A stretch of DNA of 64,000 nt. It comes from Pusillimonas sp. UBA6240 (lineage in GTDB: Bacteria > Pseudomonadota > Gammaproteobacteria > Burkholderiales > Burkholderiaceae_B). Below the pieces are notes generated by a model. The model made no database searches, had not been told where the DNA came from, and saw only the letters and a program-made list of their open reading frames with translations. Made by a program: the position numbers and the translations under genes. Every line of letters begins with the position of its first letter. The stretch's first letter is position 1. Positions 27,331 through 35,814 of this stretch are shown here, one piece after another. The stretch spans positions 1-64,000 of the forward strand of contig DJWC01000017.1 of the NCBI GenBank assembly GCA_002441445.1, written 5' to 3'.

Positions 27331-28356
27331 TTACTTGAACGGCGGTGAATAAAGCAGGCCGCCATTCGTCCACAACGCGTTCAGGCCGCGCTCCAGTTTG
27401 AAGGGCGAATCCTTGCCCAGATTCCGGTCGAAACTCTCGGCGTAGCTGCCCACCTGCTTGACGATGCGATAGGCCCATTGGTCATCCAGGCCCAGCTTGG
27501 AACCCAGGCCGCCCTTGACTCCCAGCAGGCGCTGCACGTTGGCGTCGGTATCCTTGAGCTTGTCATCCACATTCTTGGATGTGACGCCCAGCTCTTCCGC
27601 TTCGAACATTGCATAGGTGGTCCAGGCGACAATGTCACGCCATTCGGGATCGCCCTGCCGCACGATGGGGCCTTCGGGATCTTTGCCGAAAACGCCCGGC
27701 AGGATCACCCAGTCGTCCGGATTGCTGGCCGCCACGGAACGATTGGCCGCCAGGCCGGCGGTGGACTGGACCGCCACATCGCAGCGTCCGCCGAAGAAGG
27801 CGGTATTCATTTCTTTCTGATCGGCGATGACGATCATCTTGAAGTTCAGCTTGTATTTGCGTGCGACATCGGTGGCGACTTCCTCGGAAGTGGAGCCGGG
27901 CCGCACGCAGACTGTTGCGCCGTTCAGTTCCTGGACTGATTTGACGCCCAGATTCTTGTTGACCATGAAACCCTGGCCGTCATAGAAAGTGGTGGGCGTG
28001 AAGTCCAGGCCGGTCGTGACATCGCGGCTCATGGTCCAAGTGGTGTTGGCCGCGGTCATGTCCACGTCGCCGGTCTGCAGCACCGTCAAGCGGGTCTGGG
28101 TGGTGGTTTTGACATAGCGTACCTTGCTGGCGTCGCCCAGCACAGCGGCGGCTACCGCGCGGCACGAGTCCACGTCCAGTCCCGACCACGCGCCCTTGCT
28201 GTCGACGGCGGACAAGCCGGGCCGGCTGCCATTGACGGCGCAGATCAGTTCGCCGCGCGCTTTGACCGCATCCAGGGTGGGGCCGGCGTGCGCGGTAGCC
28301 GCGGCCAGCAGGCCCAGCATGGGAGCGGCAAACCTGCAGATTGTTTTGATGTTCAT
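27331..28356 (-). CDS. aapJ: General amino acid ABC transporter substrate-binding protein, AapJ-like
   Basis: A 341-residue periplasmic protein. The signal peptide (MNIKTICRFAAPMLGLLAAATAHA) is followed by TLDAVKARGELICAV, the typical opening of the family 3 binding proteins. GLDVDSCRAVAAAVLGD, TGDVDMTAANTTWTMSRD and VCVRPGSTSEEVATD follow. These match AapJ/BztA, which have broad amino-acid specificity. It is the first transporter gene after the GntR regulator (65 bases). Confidence 0.92.
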   Translation of the reverse strand: MNIKTICRFAAPMLGLLAAATAHAGPTLDAVKARGELICAVNGSRPGLSAVDSKGAWSGLDVDSCRAVAAAVLGDASKVRYVKTTTQTRLTVLQTGDVDMTAANTTWTMSRDVTTGLDFTPTTFYDGQGFMVNKNLGVKSVQELNGATVCVRPGSTSEEVATDVARKYKLNFKMIVIADQKEMNTAFFGGRCDVAVQSTAGLAANRSVAASNPDDWVILPGVFGKDPEGPIVRQGDPEWRDIVAWTTYAMFEAEELGVTSKNVDDKLKDTDANVQRLLGVKGGLGSKLGLDDQWAYRIVKQVGSYAESFDRNLGKDSPFKLERGLNALWTNGGLLYSPPFK

Positions 28357-28421
28357 CCGTACTCTCCTCTCTCCTGATAAAAATAGCGGGGACTATTGAA
28401 TGATGTTTGCTGCGCAACCCG

Positions 28422-29123
28422 CTACAGGCTTTTTTGAATGGAATGATTTTGGCTATCCGGCCTACCGGCATTCATGTCTTCTAAAGCGTGGAGGCGTACC
28501 TGCAAGCCATGCTCCAGATGCTCCAGCATGGCTGCCTGGGCGCCGGAGCTGTCGCCGCGCTCTATGGCTTCCAGGATATGCAGGTGTTCTTTGAGGGTGT
28601 CCCGCAACTGGTCTGTGCTGTTATGGCCCGGCAAGCCGAAGGCGATCTGAAAGCGCAGGCGCAAAGGCTCGAAGACCTCCAGCAGCATGGGGTTGCTGGC
28701 CGCCATGAAAAGCTCCCGGTGAAATTCGGCGCCGATGTCGTCGATCTGCGACCTGGAGTAGTCGTCGGAATGTTCACGCATGTATTTCATTTGCATGCCC
28801 AAACCCATAAGTGTTTTGGTCGGCCCGTTCTTGGCGGCAAGGAAGGCCGCCATGCCTTCCAGGGCCTGCCGCACCTGATACACCGCGCGCACATCGTCGG
28901 AAGACAGGCGCCGTACAAAAGTGCCGCGGCCCACCTGGCTTTCCACTACGCCATCACGCACCAGAGCACGCAAAGCTTCGCGCACAGGGGTGCGGCCCAT
29001 GGACAGGCGTTCAGCCAATTTGCGTTCGGACAAGGGCTCTTCGGGGCGCAATTCCCCGCTGATGACCATATCCAAAAGCAGCTTGTAAGCCTGGTCTCGA
29101 AGTAGGTTGATATTGGTTGGCAT
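28422..29123 (-). CDS. GntR-family (FCD) transcriptional regulator
   Basis: A 233-residue regulator: N-terminal winged helix (RPEEPLSERKLAERLSMGRTPVREALRALVRDG, then ESQVGRGTFV) and a C-terminal all-helical FCD ligand-binding domain with metal-binding type residues (EFHRELFMAASN, KEHLHILEAI). It heads the Aap/threonine aldolase operon and diverges from the dehalogenase-like gene. A near-perfect palindrome covers its start codon, so it is probably autoregulated and controls both directions. Confidence 0.92.
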   Translation of the reverse strand: MPTNINLLRDQAYKLLLDMVISGELRPEEPLSERKLAERLSMGRTPVREALRALVRDGVVESQVGRGTFVRRLSSDDVRAVYQVRQALEGMAAFLAAKNGPTKTLMGLGMQMKYMREHSDDYSRSQIDDIGAEFHRELFMAASNPMLLEVFEPLRLRFQIAFGLPGHNSTDQLRDTLKEHLHILEAIERGDSSGAQAAMLEHLEHGLQVRLHALEDMNAGRPDSQNHSIQKSL

Positions 29124-29135
29124 ACTGGTATTCCA
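29118..29135. promoter_or_regulatory. Palindromic operator at the GntR start codon
   Basis: TGGCATACTGGTATTCCA is an 18-bp inverted repeat with one mismatched pair. It overlaps the start of the GntR gene (29121-29123) and lies within the 178-base divergent region before the dehalogenase-like gene. Its form (TGGnATAC/GTATnCCA) is as expected for FCD-type GntR sites; the binding protein is inferred. Confidence 0.55.
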
Positions 29136-29301
29136 GCAGGGATGAGCCAGATGGTCAACTGATGGTTTTCCCTAAATCATGGGGAATGAAGAGACAATCC
29201 GGCATTTCCGTTTACCGCATGCGGGCGCCTCTACGCCAGAGCTCTACACTATCGGTGACATCCGCCGGGCGGAAATATATTCAATGCAGAGGTCGACCCA
29301 A

Positions 29302-30210
29302 ATGTTCGAAAACTTTTCCACCACCGATATCACCATGAACGATGGCGTGCGCATCCACGCGCGGGTGGGTGGGCGGGGGCCGGGGCTTCTGCTGATGCAC
29401 GGCCATCCGCAGACTCACGTCATGTGGCATCGGGTCGCCCCCGGTCTGGCGCGGCGCTATACGGTCGTCGCTCCCGATCTAAGGGGCTTCGGCGACTCGT
29501 CCAGGCCCGAGCCGGGCGCGCAGAACGAGGCGTATTCCAAGCGCGCCATGGCGCGGGACATGGTGGAACTCATGCGGCAGCTAGGGTTCGGGCGCTTTTT
29601 GGTGGGCGGCCATGATAGGGGCGCGCGTGTCGCCCATCGCCTGGCGCTCGACCATCCTGAACGAGTGGAGCGCTTGTTCTTTCTGGATATCGCGCCGACT
29701 CTCGCCATGTATGAGCGCACGTCCATGGCTTTCGCGCGCGACTACTGGCACTGGTTCTTCTTGATCCAGCCGCCGCCGCTGCCGGAACGGCTGATCGAAG
29801 CCGATCCTGTCGCCTACCTGCACAATGTGTCGGGCCGCCGGCATGCGGGGCTGTCCGCCTTTCAGCCGGAGGCGCTGGCGGAGTACGAACGCTGTATCGC
29901 CCTGCCCCATACGGCCAGAAGCATATGCAGCGATTATCGCGCTTCCGCGGAAATCGACCTGGAGCAGGACGCGCTCGATCGGGATGCCGGAAACCATCTT
30001 GCCGTGCCGCTGCGCGTGCTGTGGGCGCAGCATGGCGCCGTGGGCCGGAACTTCGACGTGCTGCAACTATGGAAGGATGTTTCCCGCGGCGAGGTCAGCG
30101 GCCATGCGGTGGATTGCGGCCACTATCTGGCTGAAGAAAAGCCCGACATCGTCTTGCAGGAGATGCTGGCGTTCTTTCGCGGCGAGGATAAACCGCGTGT
30201 CGATGGTTAA
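29302..30210 (+). CDS. Alpha/beta hydrolase, fluoroacetate (haloacetate) dehalogenase-like
   Basis: A 302-residue alpha/beta hydrolase whose active site follows fluoroacetate dehalogenase. It has nucleophile Asp105 in GGHDRGAR with carboxylate-binding Arg106 and Arg109, acid Asp129, and the halide-pocket pair His150-Trp151 (YWHWFFLIQP). Tyr212 in DYRA and the catalytic His of CGHYLAEE complete it. The Trp that lines the pocket in the Rhodopseudomonas enzyme appears replaced by Arg near residue 179-180, so the substrate may differ. The ATG at 29302 has AGAGG upstream; an ATG at 29284 is possible. It is cytoplasmic and monocistronic, divergent from the GntR/Aap operon. Confidence 0.85.
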   Translation: MFENFSTTDITMNDGVRIHARVGGRGPGLLLMHGHPQTHVMWHRVAPGLARRYTVVAPDLRGFGDSSRPEPGAQNEAYSKRAMARDMVELMRQLGFGRFLVGGHDRGARVAHRLALDHPERVERLFFLDIAPTLAMYERTSMAFARDYWHWFFLIQPPPLPERLIEADPVAYLHNVSGRRHAGLSAFQPEALAEYERCIALPHTARSICSDYRASAEIDLEQDALDRDAGNHLAVPLRVLWAQHGAVGRNFDVLQLWKDVSRGEVSGHAVDCGHYLAEEKPDIVLQEMLAFFRGEDKPRVDG

Positions 30211-30234
30211 TAACGCCACGCCTATTGAGGAGCG

Positions 30235-30251
30235 GGCGGATGGTGTCCGCC
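30235..30251. terminator. Possible terminator hairpin
   Basis: GGCGGA and TCCGCC form a 6-bp stem with a 5-base loop in the 71-base gap between the convergent dehalogenase-like and thiolase genes. No T-run follows directly, so it is only a candidate. Confidence 0.4.
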
Positions 30252-30281
30252 TGTCGCGCGTCGCCGCTACGTCTCCACTAT

Positions 30282-31451
30282 TTATATGCGCTGAATGACG
30301 GTAGCCGTCGACATGCCATGGCCGGCGCAGAAGACAATCAAACCGATCTCGCCGCCGATGGACTCCAGCGCCGCGAGCGTTTTGGCGATCAAGGCCGCCC
30401 CCGTTGCCCCCAGTGGATGGCCGTGAGCGATGGCTCCGCCCCATAGATTGAAGCGATCGGGCGTGATGGCAAACTCGCGTGACCAGGCCAATGGTACGCT
30501 GGCGAAGGCTTCGTTTATTTCGATCCAGTCGAAGTCTTGCATGCTTAATCCAGACCGCCGCATTGCTTCGCGCGTTGCGGCGAATATGCCGTCAAGCTGC
30601 ATCGTCGGGTCCGAGCCCAGCGTGACTCTGGCGAGGAAGCGCGCTTTAGGCCGCAAGCCATCAGAGAGCGCTTTATGCTCGTCACCAACCAGGACCGCTG
30701 CCGCACCATCCGTCATCTGACTTGCATTGGCGGCGGTGATAATGCCGTTTTCCGGGTCAAAAAGCGGGCGTAGCGCTGCCACCTTGTGCGGATCGAGTTC
30801 GTGCCGGATACCTTCGTCCTGGATAATATGGGCCTCGTGCCCATCGCTTGACGTAATATGAACGGGCAAAATTTCGGTATGTCGATTGGCAAGCATGGCG
30901 GCGCTGGCCCGCTTATGACTTTCCATAGCATAAGCATCAAGGTCGGCTCGGCTCATTCCCCAATGTCGGGCTAAATGCTCCGCACTGACCCCTTGATGGG
31001 GCAGGTCGAATTGTTCAAGCAACTCAGGGTTTAGGCCACTCCAGTCCACAAACGCAGGGCCCAGCGTCACGTCGAGAAACATAGGCACACGGCTCATACT
31101 TTCAACGCCACCGCCGATGATATAGCTGGCGTCGCCCGCTGCGACACCTTGTGCGGCGAAATGTACAGCCGTTTGACCCGAACTGCACATGCGATTGAGC
31201 GTAACGCCAGCGACATGGACAGGAAAGCCGGCTAATAAAGAGGATAGGCGTGCGATGTTCCCACCCTGTTCGCCCGCCTGGCTGACGCAACCTATGATTA
31301 TATCGTCAATCATTGCTGGATCGCCGCCGCTACGGCTTAATAGACCCGTCAATACACGCGCCAGCAGCGCATCCGGGCGAAGCTGGGCAAATACGCCGCC
31401 CCGTTTCCCAAAAGCGCTACGTACTGCTTCAATAATCACTGGTTGACTCAT
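30282..31451 (-). CDS. Thiolase (acetyl-CoA acetyltransferase family)
   Basis: About 389 residues. Thiolase active-site elements are present: nucleophilic Cys in LNRMCSSGQTAV, His in AIAHGHPLGATGAALI and the second Cys in GLIVFCAGHGMS. The enzyme would cleave or form a 3-ketoacyl-CoA. The start MSQPVIIEAVRSAFGKRGG at 31451 matches family members; an ATG four codons upstream (31463) is possible. It is the last gene of the block IclR, MaoC-like, CoA-transferase, Bug, thiolase. Confidence 0.9.
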   Translation of the reverse strand: MSQPVIIEAVRSAFGKRGGVFAQLRPDALLARVLTGLLSRSGGDPAMIDDIIIGCVSQAGEQGGNIARLSSLLAGFPVHVAGVTLNRMCSSGQTAVHFAAQGVAAGDASYIIGGGVESMSRVPMFLDVTLGPAFVDWSGLNPELLEQFDLPHQGVSAEHLARHWGMSRADLDAYAMESHKRASAAMLANRHTEILPVHITSSDGHEAHIIQDEGIRHELDPHKVAALRPLFDPENGIITAANASQMTDGAAAVLVGDEHKALSDGLRPKARFLARVTLGSDPTMQLDGIFAATREAMRRSGLSMQDFDWIEINEAFASVPLAWSREFAITPDRFNLWGGAIAHGHPLGATGAALIAKTLAALESIGGEIGLIVFCAGHGMSTATVIQRI

Positions 31452-31511
31452 TATTGGCCCCATTGTGCCGGGCTAGCCTGAATGTTGGAAGCCTTGCGGC
31501 AATTTACACAG

Positions 31512-32486
31512 TTACCGTTGCAAACCCAGTTCTCGAACGAGCGTTCCCCATTTTTTATTTTCAGCGGCAATAAATTTCGAAAACTCAGGGAGATCCAGCG
31601 GCGCGACTTCCGAGCCCGTGTTGGCTATCTTCTCCTGAATACTGGGCATAGCAAGTATTTTTGCTGTTTCTGCTGCGAGTTTGTCGACGACGGCTTGCGG
31701 CGTCCCAATTGGCGCCAGCAGGCCATACCAGACCGTGGCCTCGTAATCGGGTTGATTCAGTATCTCCGCCAGGGTCCGCACGTCTGGCAATTGGCTGGAC
31801 CGCTTCTTCGTGCCGATTGCAAGTGCCTTCATGCGACCCGCTTTGATTTGTTGCGCAGCTGCCGGAAGCACTGGAAAATAGAAAGCGACTTCACCACTTA
31901 CCAGATCAGTCAGTGCCTGCGACCCAGTGCGATAAGGAACGTCCTTGACGTCAATGTCAGCTTGCCGGGCCAGCATTGCTACCTCCAGGTGGCTGGGTGA
32001 GCCCTTCCCTGATGTCGCATAGTTCAGTTCCCCGGGACGTTTCTTCGCTTCGCGTACTAGGTCCTCCCAAGAGGACAGGCGCGAATTGGCCCCCGCTACC
32101 AGTACCATGGGCAAGACCGCTACCCGCATGATGGGTGCGAAATCTTTCACTGCGTCGTATTTGGGTTCGGCATCCATATGCGGGCTGACCGTCAGTGTCG
32201 TAGGAGCCAGCAACAAGGTATAGCCATCTGCTGCCGCGCGTGCCGCGGCGACTGTGCCGAGCGCGCCTCCGACGCCAGGCATGTTCTCAATGACCACTGA
32301 TTGTTTGAGATTTACAGCGAGTTGATCGCCCAGGATGCGGGCGATAGTGTCGGCGCCGCTGCCAGCTCCGTACGCTACAATCATTTTCACTGGTCGCTCA
32401 GGATAGCCAGCCGCCGCTGCTGGTGCTCCAGCAAGCATCGCAAACCCTGTCAACGTATACGCAGCCCAGCTTTTTACGTGTTTCAT
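31512..32486 (-). CDS. Bug/TctC-family periplasmic solute-binding protein
   Basis: A 324-residue secreted binding protein. The signal peptide (SWAAYTLTGFAMLAGAPAAAAG) precedes YPERPVKMIVAYGAGSGADTIARILG, VVIENMPGVGGALGTVAAARA and the closing SKFIAAENKKWGTLV. It sits 31 bases after a CoA-transferase gene, so its ligand is probably the free acid that the transferase activates. A GGAGAC site precedes the ATG. Confidence 0.92.
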   Translation of the reverse strand: MKHVKSWAAYTLTGFAMLAGAPAAAAGYPERPVKMIVAYGAGSGADTIARILGDQLAVNLKQSVVIENMPGVGGALGTVAAARAAADGYTLLLAPTTLTVSPHMDAEPKYDAVKDFAPIMRVAVLPMVLVAGANSRLSSWEDLVREAKKRPGELNYATSGKGSPSHLEVAMLARQADIDVKDVPYRTGSQALTDLVSGEVAFYFPVLPAAAQQIKAGRMKALAIGTKKRSSQLPDVRTLAEILNQPDYEATVWYGLLAPIGTPQAVVDKLAAETAKILAMPSIQEKIANTGSEVAPLDLPEFSKFIAAENKKWGTLVRELGLQR

Positions 32487-32517
32487 CGCTTGTCTCCTTG
32501 TGCCCGGTCAGGACTCA

Positions 32518-33750
32518 TCATTGTTTCGTTACAACACTGTCCCCCTTATCGCCCGGTTTCGCCCGGACGGCATCTGTCTTATGGACGAAAGCGGCACGCC
32601 TATCCGTCAATACGCCCAGTACTTCTGGTGAAACTCCCCAAAGCGCGGTGAGAACTTCCGCAGTATGCTCGCCCAGCATGGGTGCGGCCTGTGCTGACAA
32701 TATCCAGTCTTCAGCTGCGATAGGGCAGGCCACATTGGGTATCTGCGTTCCTTGCCGTGTCGGTAAAGTTCCAAACAACCTGTTATGGGTGACTTGTGGG
32801 TCATTGATCAGATCGGAATAGTTATTTACCGGTGCGCACAAAATATCCATTCGGCGCAATTCTGCGATCCATTCTCCCGTCGTCCGGGTCTGGAAAAGGG
32901 GCTCGAGAACCGCCTTGAGGCTGCTGCGATTCTGTTGCCTCGCTTCTGAGGTGCAGTAAAGCGGGTTATCTTTCTCATCCGGTATCCCAAGTTCGTCGCA
33001 AAAATCCGGCCATTGATGGTCAAAGACGGTAAAAGTGATGCGCCCGTCTCGGGTCGCCATGGCTCCGGAAGGAGCAATGAGAGGATGGTCATTTCCTGCT
33101 CTGTCTGGAGGAGCTCCCGTAAGCAGAAATTCCGTCAAGGGCGGCGCCTGAAATGCGACGATGGAGTCAAGCAGCGAGATTTGTACGTGGCGCCCGCGAT
33201 TGCTGACAGCCCGGTCGATGAGAGCCAGGAGAATGCCGGAAAAGGCGTTCATGCCGGCCAGCATATCGGATACGACGTTGCCGACTCGCAAAGGGGGGCC
33301 ATCTCGTTCACCGATGATGCTCATCAGGCCTCCATAGGCCTGCATGATGGAATCCCCTGCGGGCAAGTTCGAGTTGGGGCCGGACGGGCCGAAGCCTGTC
33401 ACAGAACAATAAATCAGCTTTGGATTAATCGCGCGCAACGTTGAATAATCGAGGCCAAGTTTTCCCATAACGCCGGGTCTGAAGCTTTCGATGATCACAT
33501 CGGCGCGTTCTGCGGCCGTGCGCACTATGCTTTGCGTCTCTGCGTCCCGCAGGTCCAGACAGACCCCCCGCTTGTTGCGATTCACGCTAAGGTACACGCC
33601 ACCGGCTGTGCCCATGGTCCGCGACCAATCGCCTCTTGGAGGTTCAATCTTGATGACATCTGCACCCAGGTCCCCCAGAAGCTGACCACAGTATGGCCCG
33701 GCGACTCCCTGACCGAAATCGATAACCTGAAGCCCGTTCAACGGGGACAT
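32518..33750 (-). CDS. Class III CoA-transferase (CaiB/BaiF family)
   Basis: About 410 residues. The opening MSPLNGLQVIDFGQGVAGPYCGQLLGDLGADVIKIEPP and SVNRNKRGVCLDLRD (the latter preceding the catalytic Asp region) are typical of the family. ESFRPGVMGKLGLDY, VTGFGPSGP and AGNDHPLIAPSGAMATRDG follow. It would transfer CoA to a carboxylic acid. The ATG at 33750 leaves two bases after the MaoC-like stop. With the Bug protein and thiolase this outlines uptake, activation and thiolytic cleavage of an unknown acid. Confidence 0.92.
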   Translation of the reverse strand: MSPLNGLQVIDFGQGVAGPYCGQLLGDLGADVIKIEPPRGDWSRTMGTAGGVYLSVNRNKRGVCLDLRDAETQSIVRTAAERADVIIESFRPGVMGKLGLDYSTLRAINPKLIYCSVTGFGPSGPNSNLPAGDSIMQAYGGLMSIIGERDGPPLRVGNVVSDMLAGMNAFSGILLALIDRAVSNRGRHVQISLLDSIVAFQAPPLTEFLLTGAPPDRAGNDHPLIAPSGAMATRDGRITFTVFDHQWPDFCDELGIPDEKDNPLYCTSEARQQNRSSLKAVLEPLFQTRTTGEWIAELRRMDILCAPVNNYSDLINDPQVTHNRLFGTLPTRQGTQIPNVACPIAAEDWILSAQAAPMLGEHTAEVLTALWGVSPEVLGVLTDRRAAFVHKTDAVRAKPGDKGDSVVTKQ

Positions 33751-33752
33751 GA

Positions 33753-34199
33753 TCAGAGTGTCCCCTTGCGCATCATGAATGCGCCGTGGAAGACGCAAGG
33801 CACTATGCCTTGCTGATTAACGACTTCTACTTTTACCGTAATCACCCCACGATTTTTATCCGAAACATCTTTCAGATCTTCGACGGTAATCCGGGCATGC
33901 AAGGTGTCACCAGCTTTAACGGGTGCGGAGAACTTGAATTGATCCAGACCGAGAGCGGCGAGAGTGTACTTCCCCAAAATATCTTCCAGCATGCCTGCCG
34001 CGATGGATGCGGTCATCAGGCCAGGTGCCACCCTGGTCTTGAACAGGCTGTGCTGCTTCGAAAATTCCTCATCTATAAACATCGGCAGCTTGAGCCCAGC
34101 GAAACAGGTGTAGTTCACGATATCTGCTTCGGTAATGGTGCGGGCGTAGCTTTCGAAGACCTCGCCTACGGAATATTCTTCGTACGTTTTTTGAGCCAT
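33753..34199 (-). CDS. MaoC-like hot-dog protein lacking the hydratase Asp/His
   Basis: A 148-residue hot-dog fold protein with MaoC features (TITEADIVNYTCFAG, RVAPGLMTASIAAGMLEDILG, APVKAGDTLHARITVEDL). In MaoC hydratases the motif G-D-x-N-P-x-H carries the catalytic Asp and His. Here it reads G-L-K-L-P-M-F (residues 35-41), so both are absent (Leu36, Phe41). It may act on a different acyl-CoA, be a thioesterase-like protein or be non-catalytic. It is the first structural gene after IclR, in an apparent operon with the CoA-transferase. Confidence 0.85.
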   Translation of the reverse strand: MAQKTYEEYSVGEVFESYARTITEADIVNYTCFAGLKLPMFIDEEFSKQHSLFKTRVAPGLMTASIAAGMLEDILGKYTLAALGLDQFKFSAPVKAGDTLHARITVEDLKDVSDKNRGVITVKVEVVNQQGIVPCVFHGAFMMRKGTL

Positions 34200-34224
34200 G
34201 AGCTATCCCCTCCTCTGTTTAGTT

Positions 34225-34253
34225 CGTATATAAGTACTATATTTCTATATACG
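34225..34253. promoter_or_regulatory. Inverted repeat upstream of the MaoC/CoA-transferase operon
   Basis: Arms CGTATATA and TATATACG (8 bp, perfect) are separated by 13 AT-rich bases, 26 bases before the MaoC-like start. It is a strong candidate operator, probably for the IclR protein encoded just upstream. The AT content stands out against the surrounding genes. Confidence 0.55.
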
Positions 34254-34329
34254 TACAAATAATACGCAGCGAGGTAGGAGCTGTCAATGGCCGAGTTTGA
34301 ATTTTTGCTGATGCGTTATTAACAGCGTG

Positions 34330-35094
34330 TCATTGGCGATAAGTGCCAATCAGTCGTTCCAGCACTGCTCTTTCGTGTTTGAGCGCTTTTATATGAGCTT
34401 CCCGGGCTGTAATCATGCGTTCCGTCGGCCCCGCCAAGCCGAGGCCGAATAAAAGGCCACCATCCTTCCGGGTGACGGCGATAGCAACGGCGCTTGCGCC
34501 GACTACTCGCTCGTCTATTGTCTGCGATACGCCTGATGCTCGAATTTCGCGTAGTTGATTGAGCAGGGCGGTAGCATCGGAGAGTGTCTTATCCGTAAAG
34601 GAATGAAGCCTTCTGCCATTTAAATAGCGTTTTTGCCGCTCTGGTTCCATATAGGCGAGCAGCAATTTTCCCATGGCCGTACTATAAAGCTCTTCCCGCT
34701 TGCCGACCGGAGCGGTATAGCGGACCGGATGGGTACTTTCCGATTTCGCGAAGTAGACCAGTGTTTGCTCATCTGGCGCCAACTGTCCCGCGAGAGCAGT
34801 TTCGCCAGTCTCCGCCATCAGGCGATCCAGCGAGGGTGAGATAAGTTCCGGCAGCCGCATATTACCGACGATTTGGGTGGCGAGAAGGAACATCTCTTGT
34901 CCAATGCGATATGAACTCTCTTCACGTACCAGATAGCCGCCGGCGATCAAGCCGTTAAGCAGGCCAACCAGGCTTGTCTTGGGCGCCGCCAGGTGTTGTG
35001 CAAGCGCAGTTAATGTCATGCCCCCTTCATGGTTGGCGAGAGCGCGAAAGATCGCAAGAATGCGGCCGACGGACTGGGGGGCTGGCATTGTCAT
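34330..35094 (-). CDS. IclR-family transcriptional regulator
   Basis: About 254 residues: N-terminal winged helix (SVGRILAIFRALANHEGGMTLTALAQHLAAPKTSLVGLLNGL) and the IclR effector domain (RREELYSTAMGKLLLAYM-type segment, SQTIDERVVGASAVAIAVTRKDG). It lies 130 bases upstream of the MaoC-like gene on the same strand and probably controls the catabolic operon. The ATG at 35094 is chosen; a GTG at 35097 and an ATG at 35088 are alternatives. Confidence 0.9.
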   Translation of the reverse strand: MTMPAPQSVGRILAIFRALANHEGGMTLTALAQHLAAPKTSLVGLLNGLIAGGYLVREESSYRIGQEMFLLATQIVGNMRLPELISPSLDRLMAETGETALAGQLAPDEQTLVYFAKSESTHPVRYTAPVGKREELYSTAMGKLLLAYMEPERQKRYLNGRRLHSFTDKTLSDATALLNQLREIRASGVSQTIDERVVGASAVAIAVTRKDGGLLFGLGLAGPTERMITAREAHIKALKHERAVLERLIGTYRQ

Positions 35095-35280
35095 CACTAA
35101 AGCGCAAGTATGTACAGATGGGGACGGAACAAAAAGACCACGGCGGAAAATGCAGACCATTGTACGGTAGACAAGTCTAGCGCCAGGAACGCCGAGCTAG
35201 CGTCATTGGCGCTTATGGACTATTCGCAATAGGTTGAGAAGTGCAAGCGCCGTGAAGTTCTGAAGCAGGCGGGCTTTCTC

Positions 35281-35814
35281 CTAGCCCTTCCCCCACATGC
35301 GCCGCATGACGTCTTCGTCGCCGGGACGGCGGCCATGGAGCAGCGCCATGACGATGTGGCCGACAATCAGCGCGAGCAGCAGCCAGCCCAGCCAGCCATG
35401 GAAGAGATTAGCGGGCGCCATGAGCCATTCGATCTTTCCTTCGAAGCCCGGCATCAGCGACAGGCCGAAGGGCGAGAAGGCGCGTCCGGAACCATATTGC
35501 CGGAGCAAGGCAAGCGTCGGGATGGCGATGACCAGCGCATACATCGCCAAATGCCCCAGCCTGGCCGGGGTGCTGATCGATGGCGGCCGGCGCCCGGCAT
35601 TGGAAAGCAGCCAGGCCACGCGGAGGAGGGCCAGTATCAGAAGCAACAGACCCATGGGCTTGTGCGTGGCCCACATGAACTGGTCGAGGGCGGAGTCTTT
35701 GGCCAATACCCTGGCGCTGGCCGTTGCGAATTGCCAGGCAATGAGTAGCGCCATTCCCCAGTGCAGCCACCTGCTGACCGCGCCGTAACATTCTTTGCAG
35801 TCCCTGATGCCCAT
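35281..35814 (-). CDS. Cytochrome b561-family protein
   Basis: A 177-residue four-helix membrane cytochrome. Likely heme-ligating histidines lie in SRWLHWGMALLIAWQF, MWATHKPMGLLLLILALL, GHLAMYALVIAIPTLALL and NLFHGWLGWLLLALIVGHIVMALLHG. It would carry electrons in the inner membrane. The ATG at 35814 has AAGGAAG upstream. Such genes often pair with yceI; here yceI is about 1.8 kb away on the other strand, beyond a Bug gene. Confidence 0.9.
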   Translation of the reverse strand: MGIRDCKECYGAVSRWLHWGMALLIAWQFATASARVLAKDSALDQFMWATHKPMGLLLLILALLRVAWLLSNAGRRPPSISTPARLGHLAMYALVIAIPTLALLRQYGSGRAFSPFGLSLMPGFEGKIEWLMAPANLFHGWLGWLLLALIVGHIVMALLHGRRPGDEDVMRRMWGKG

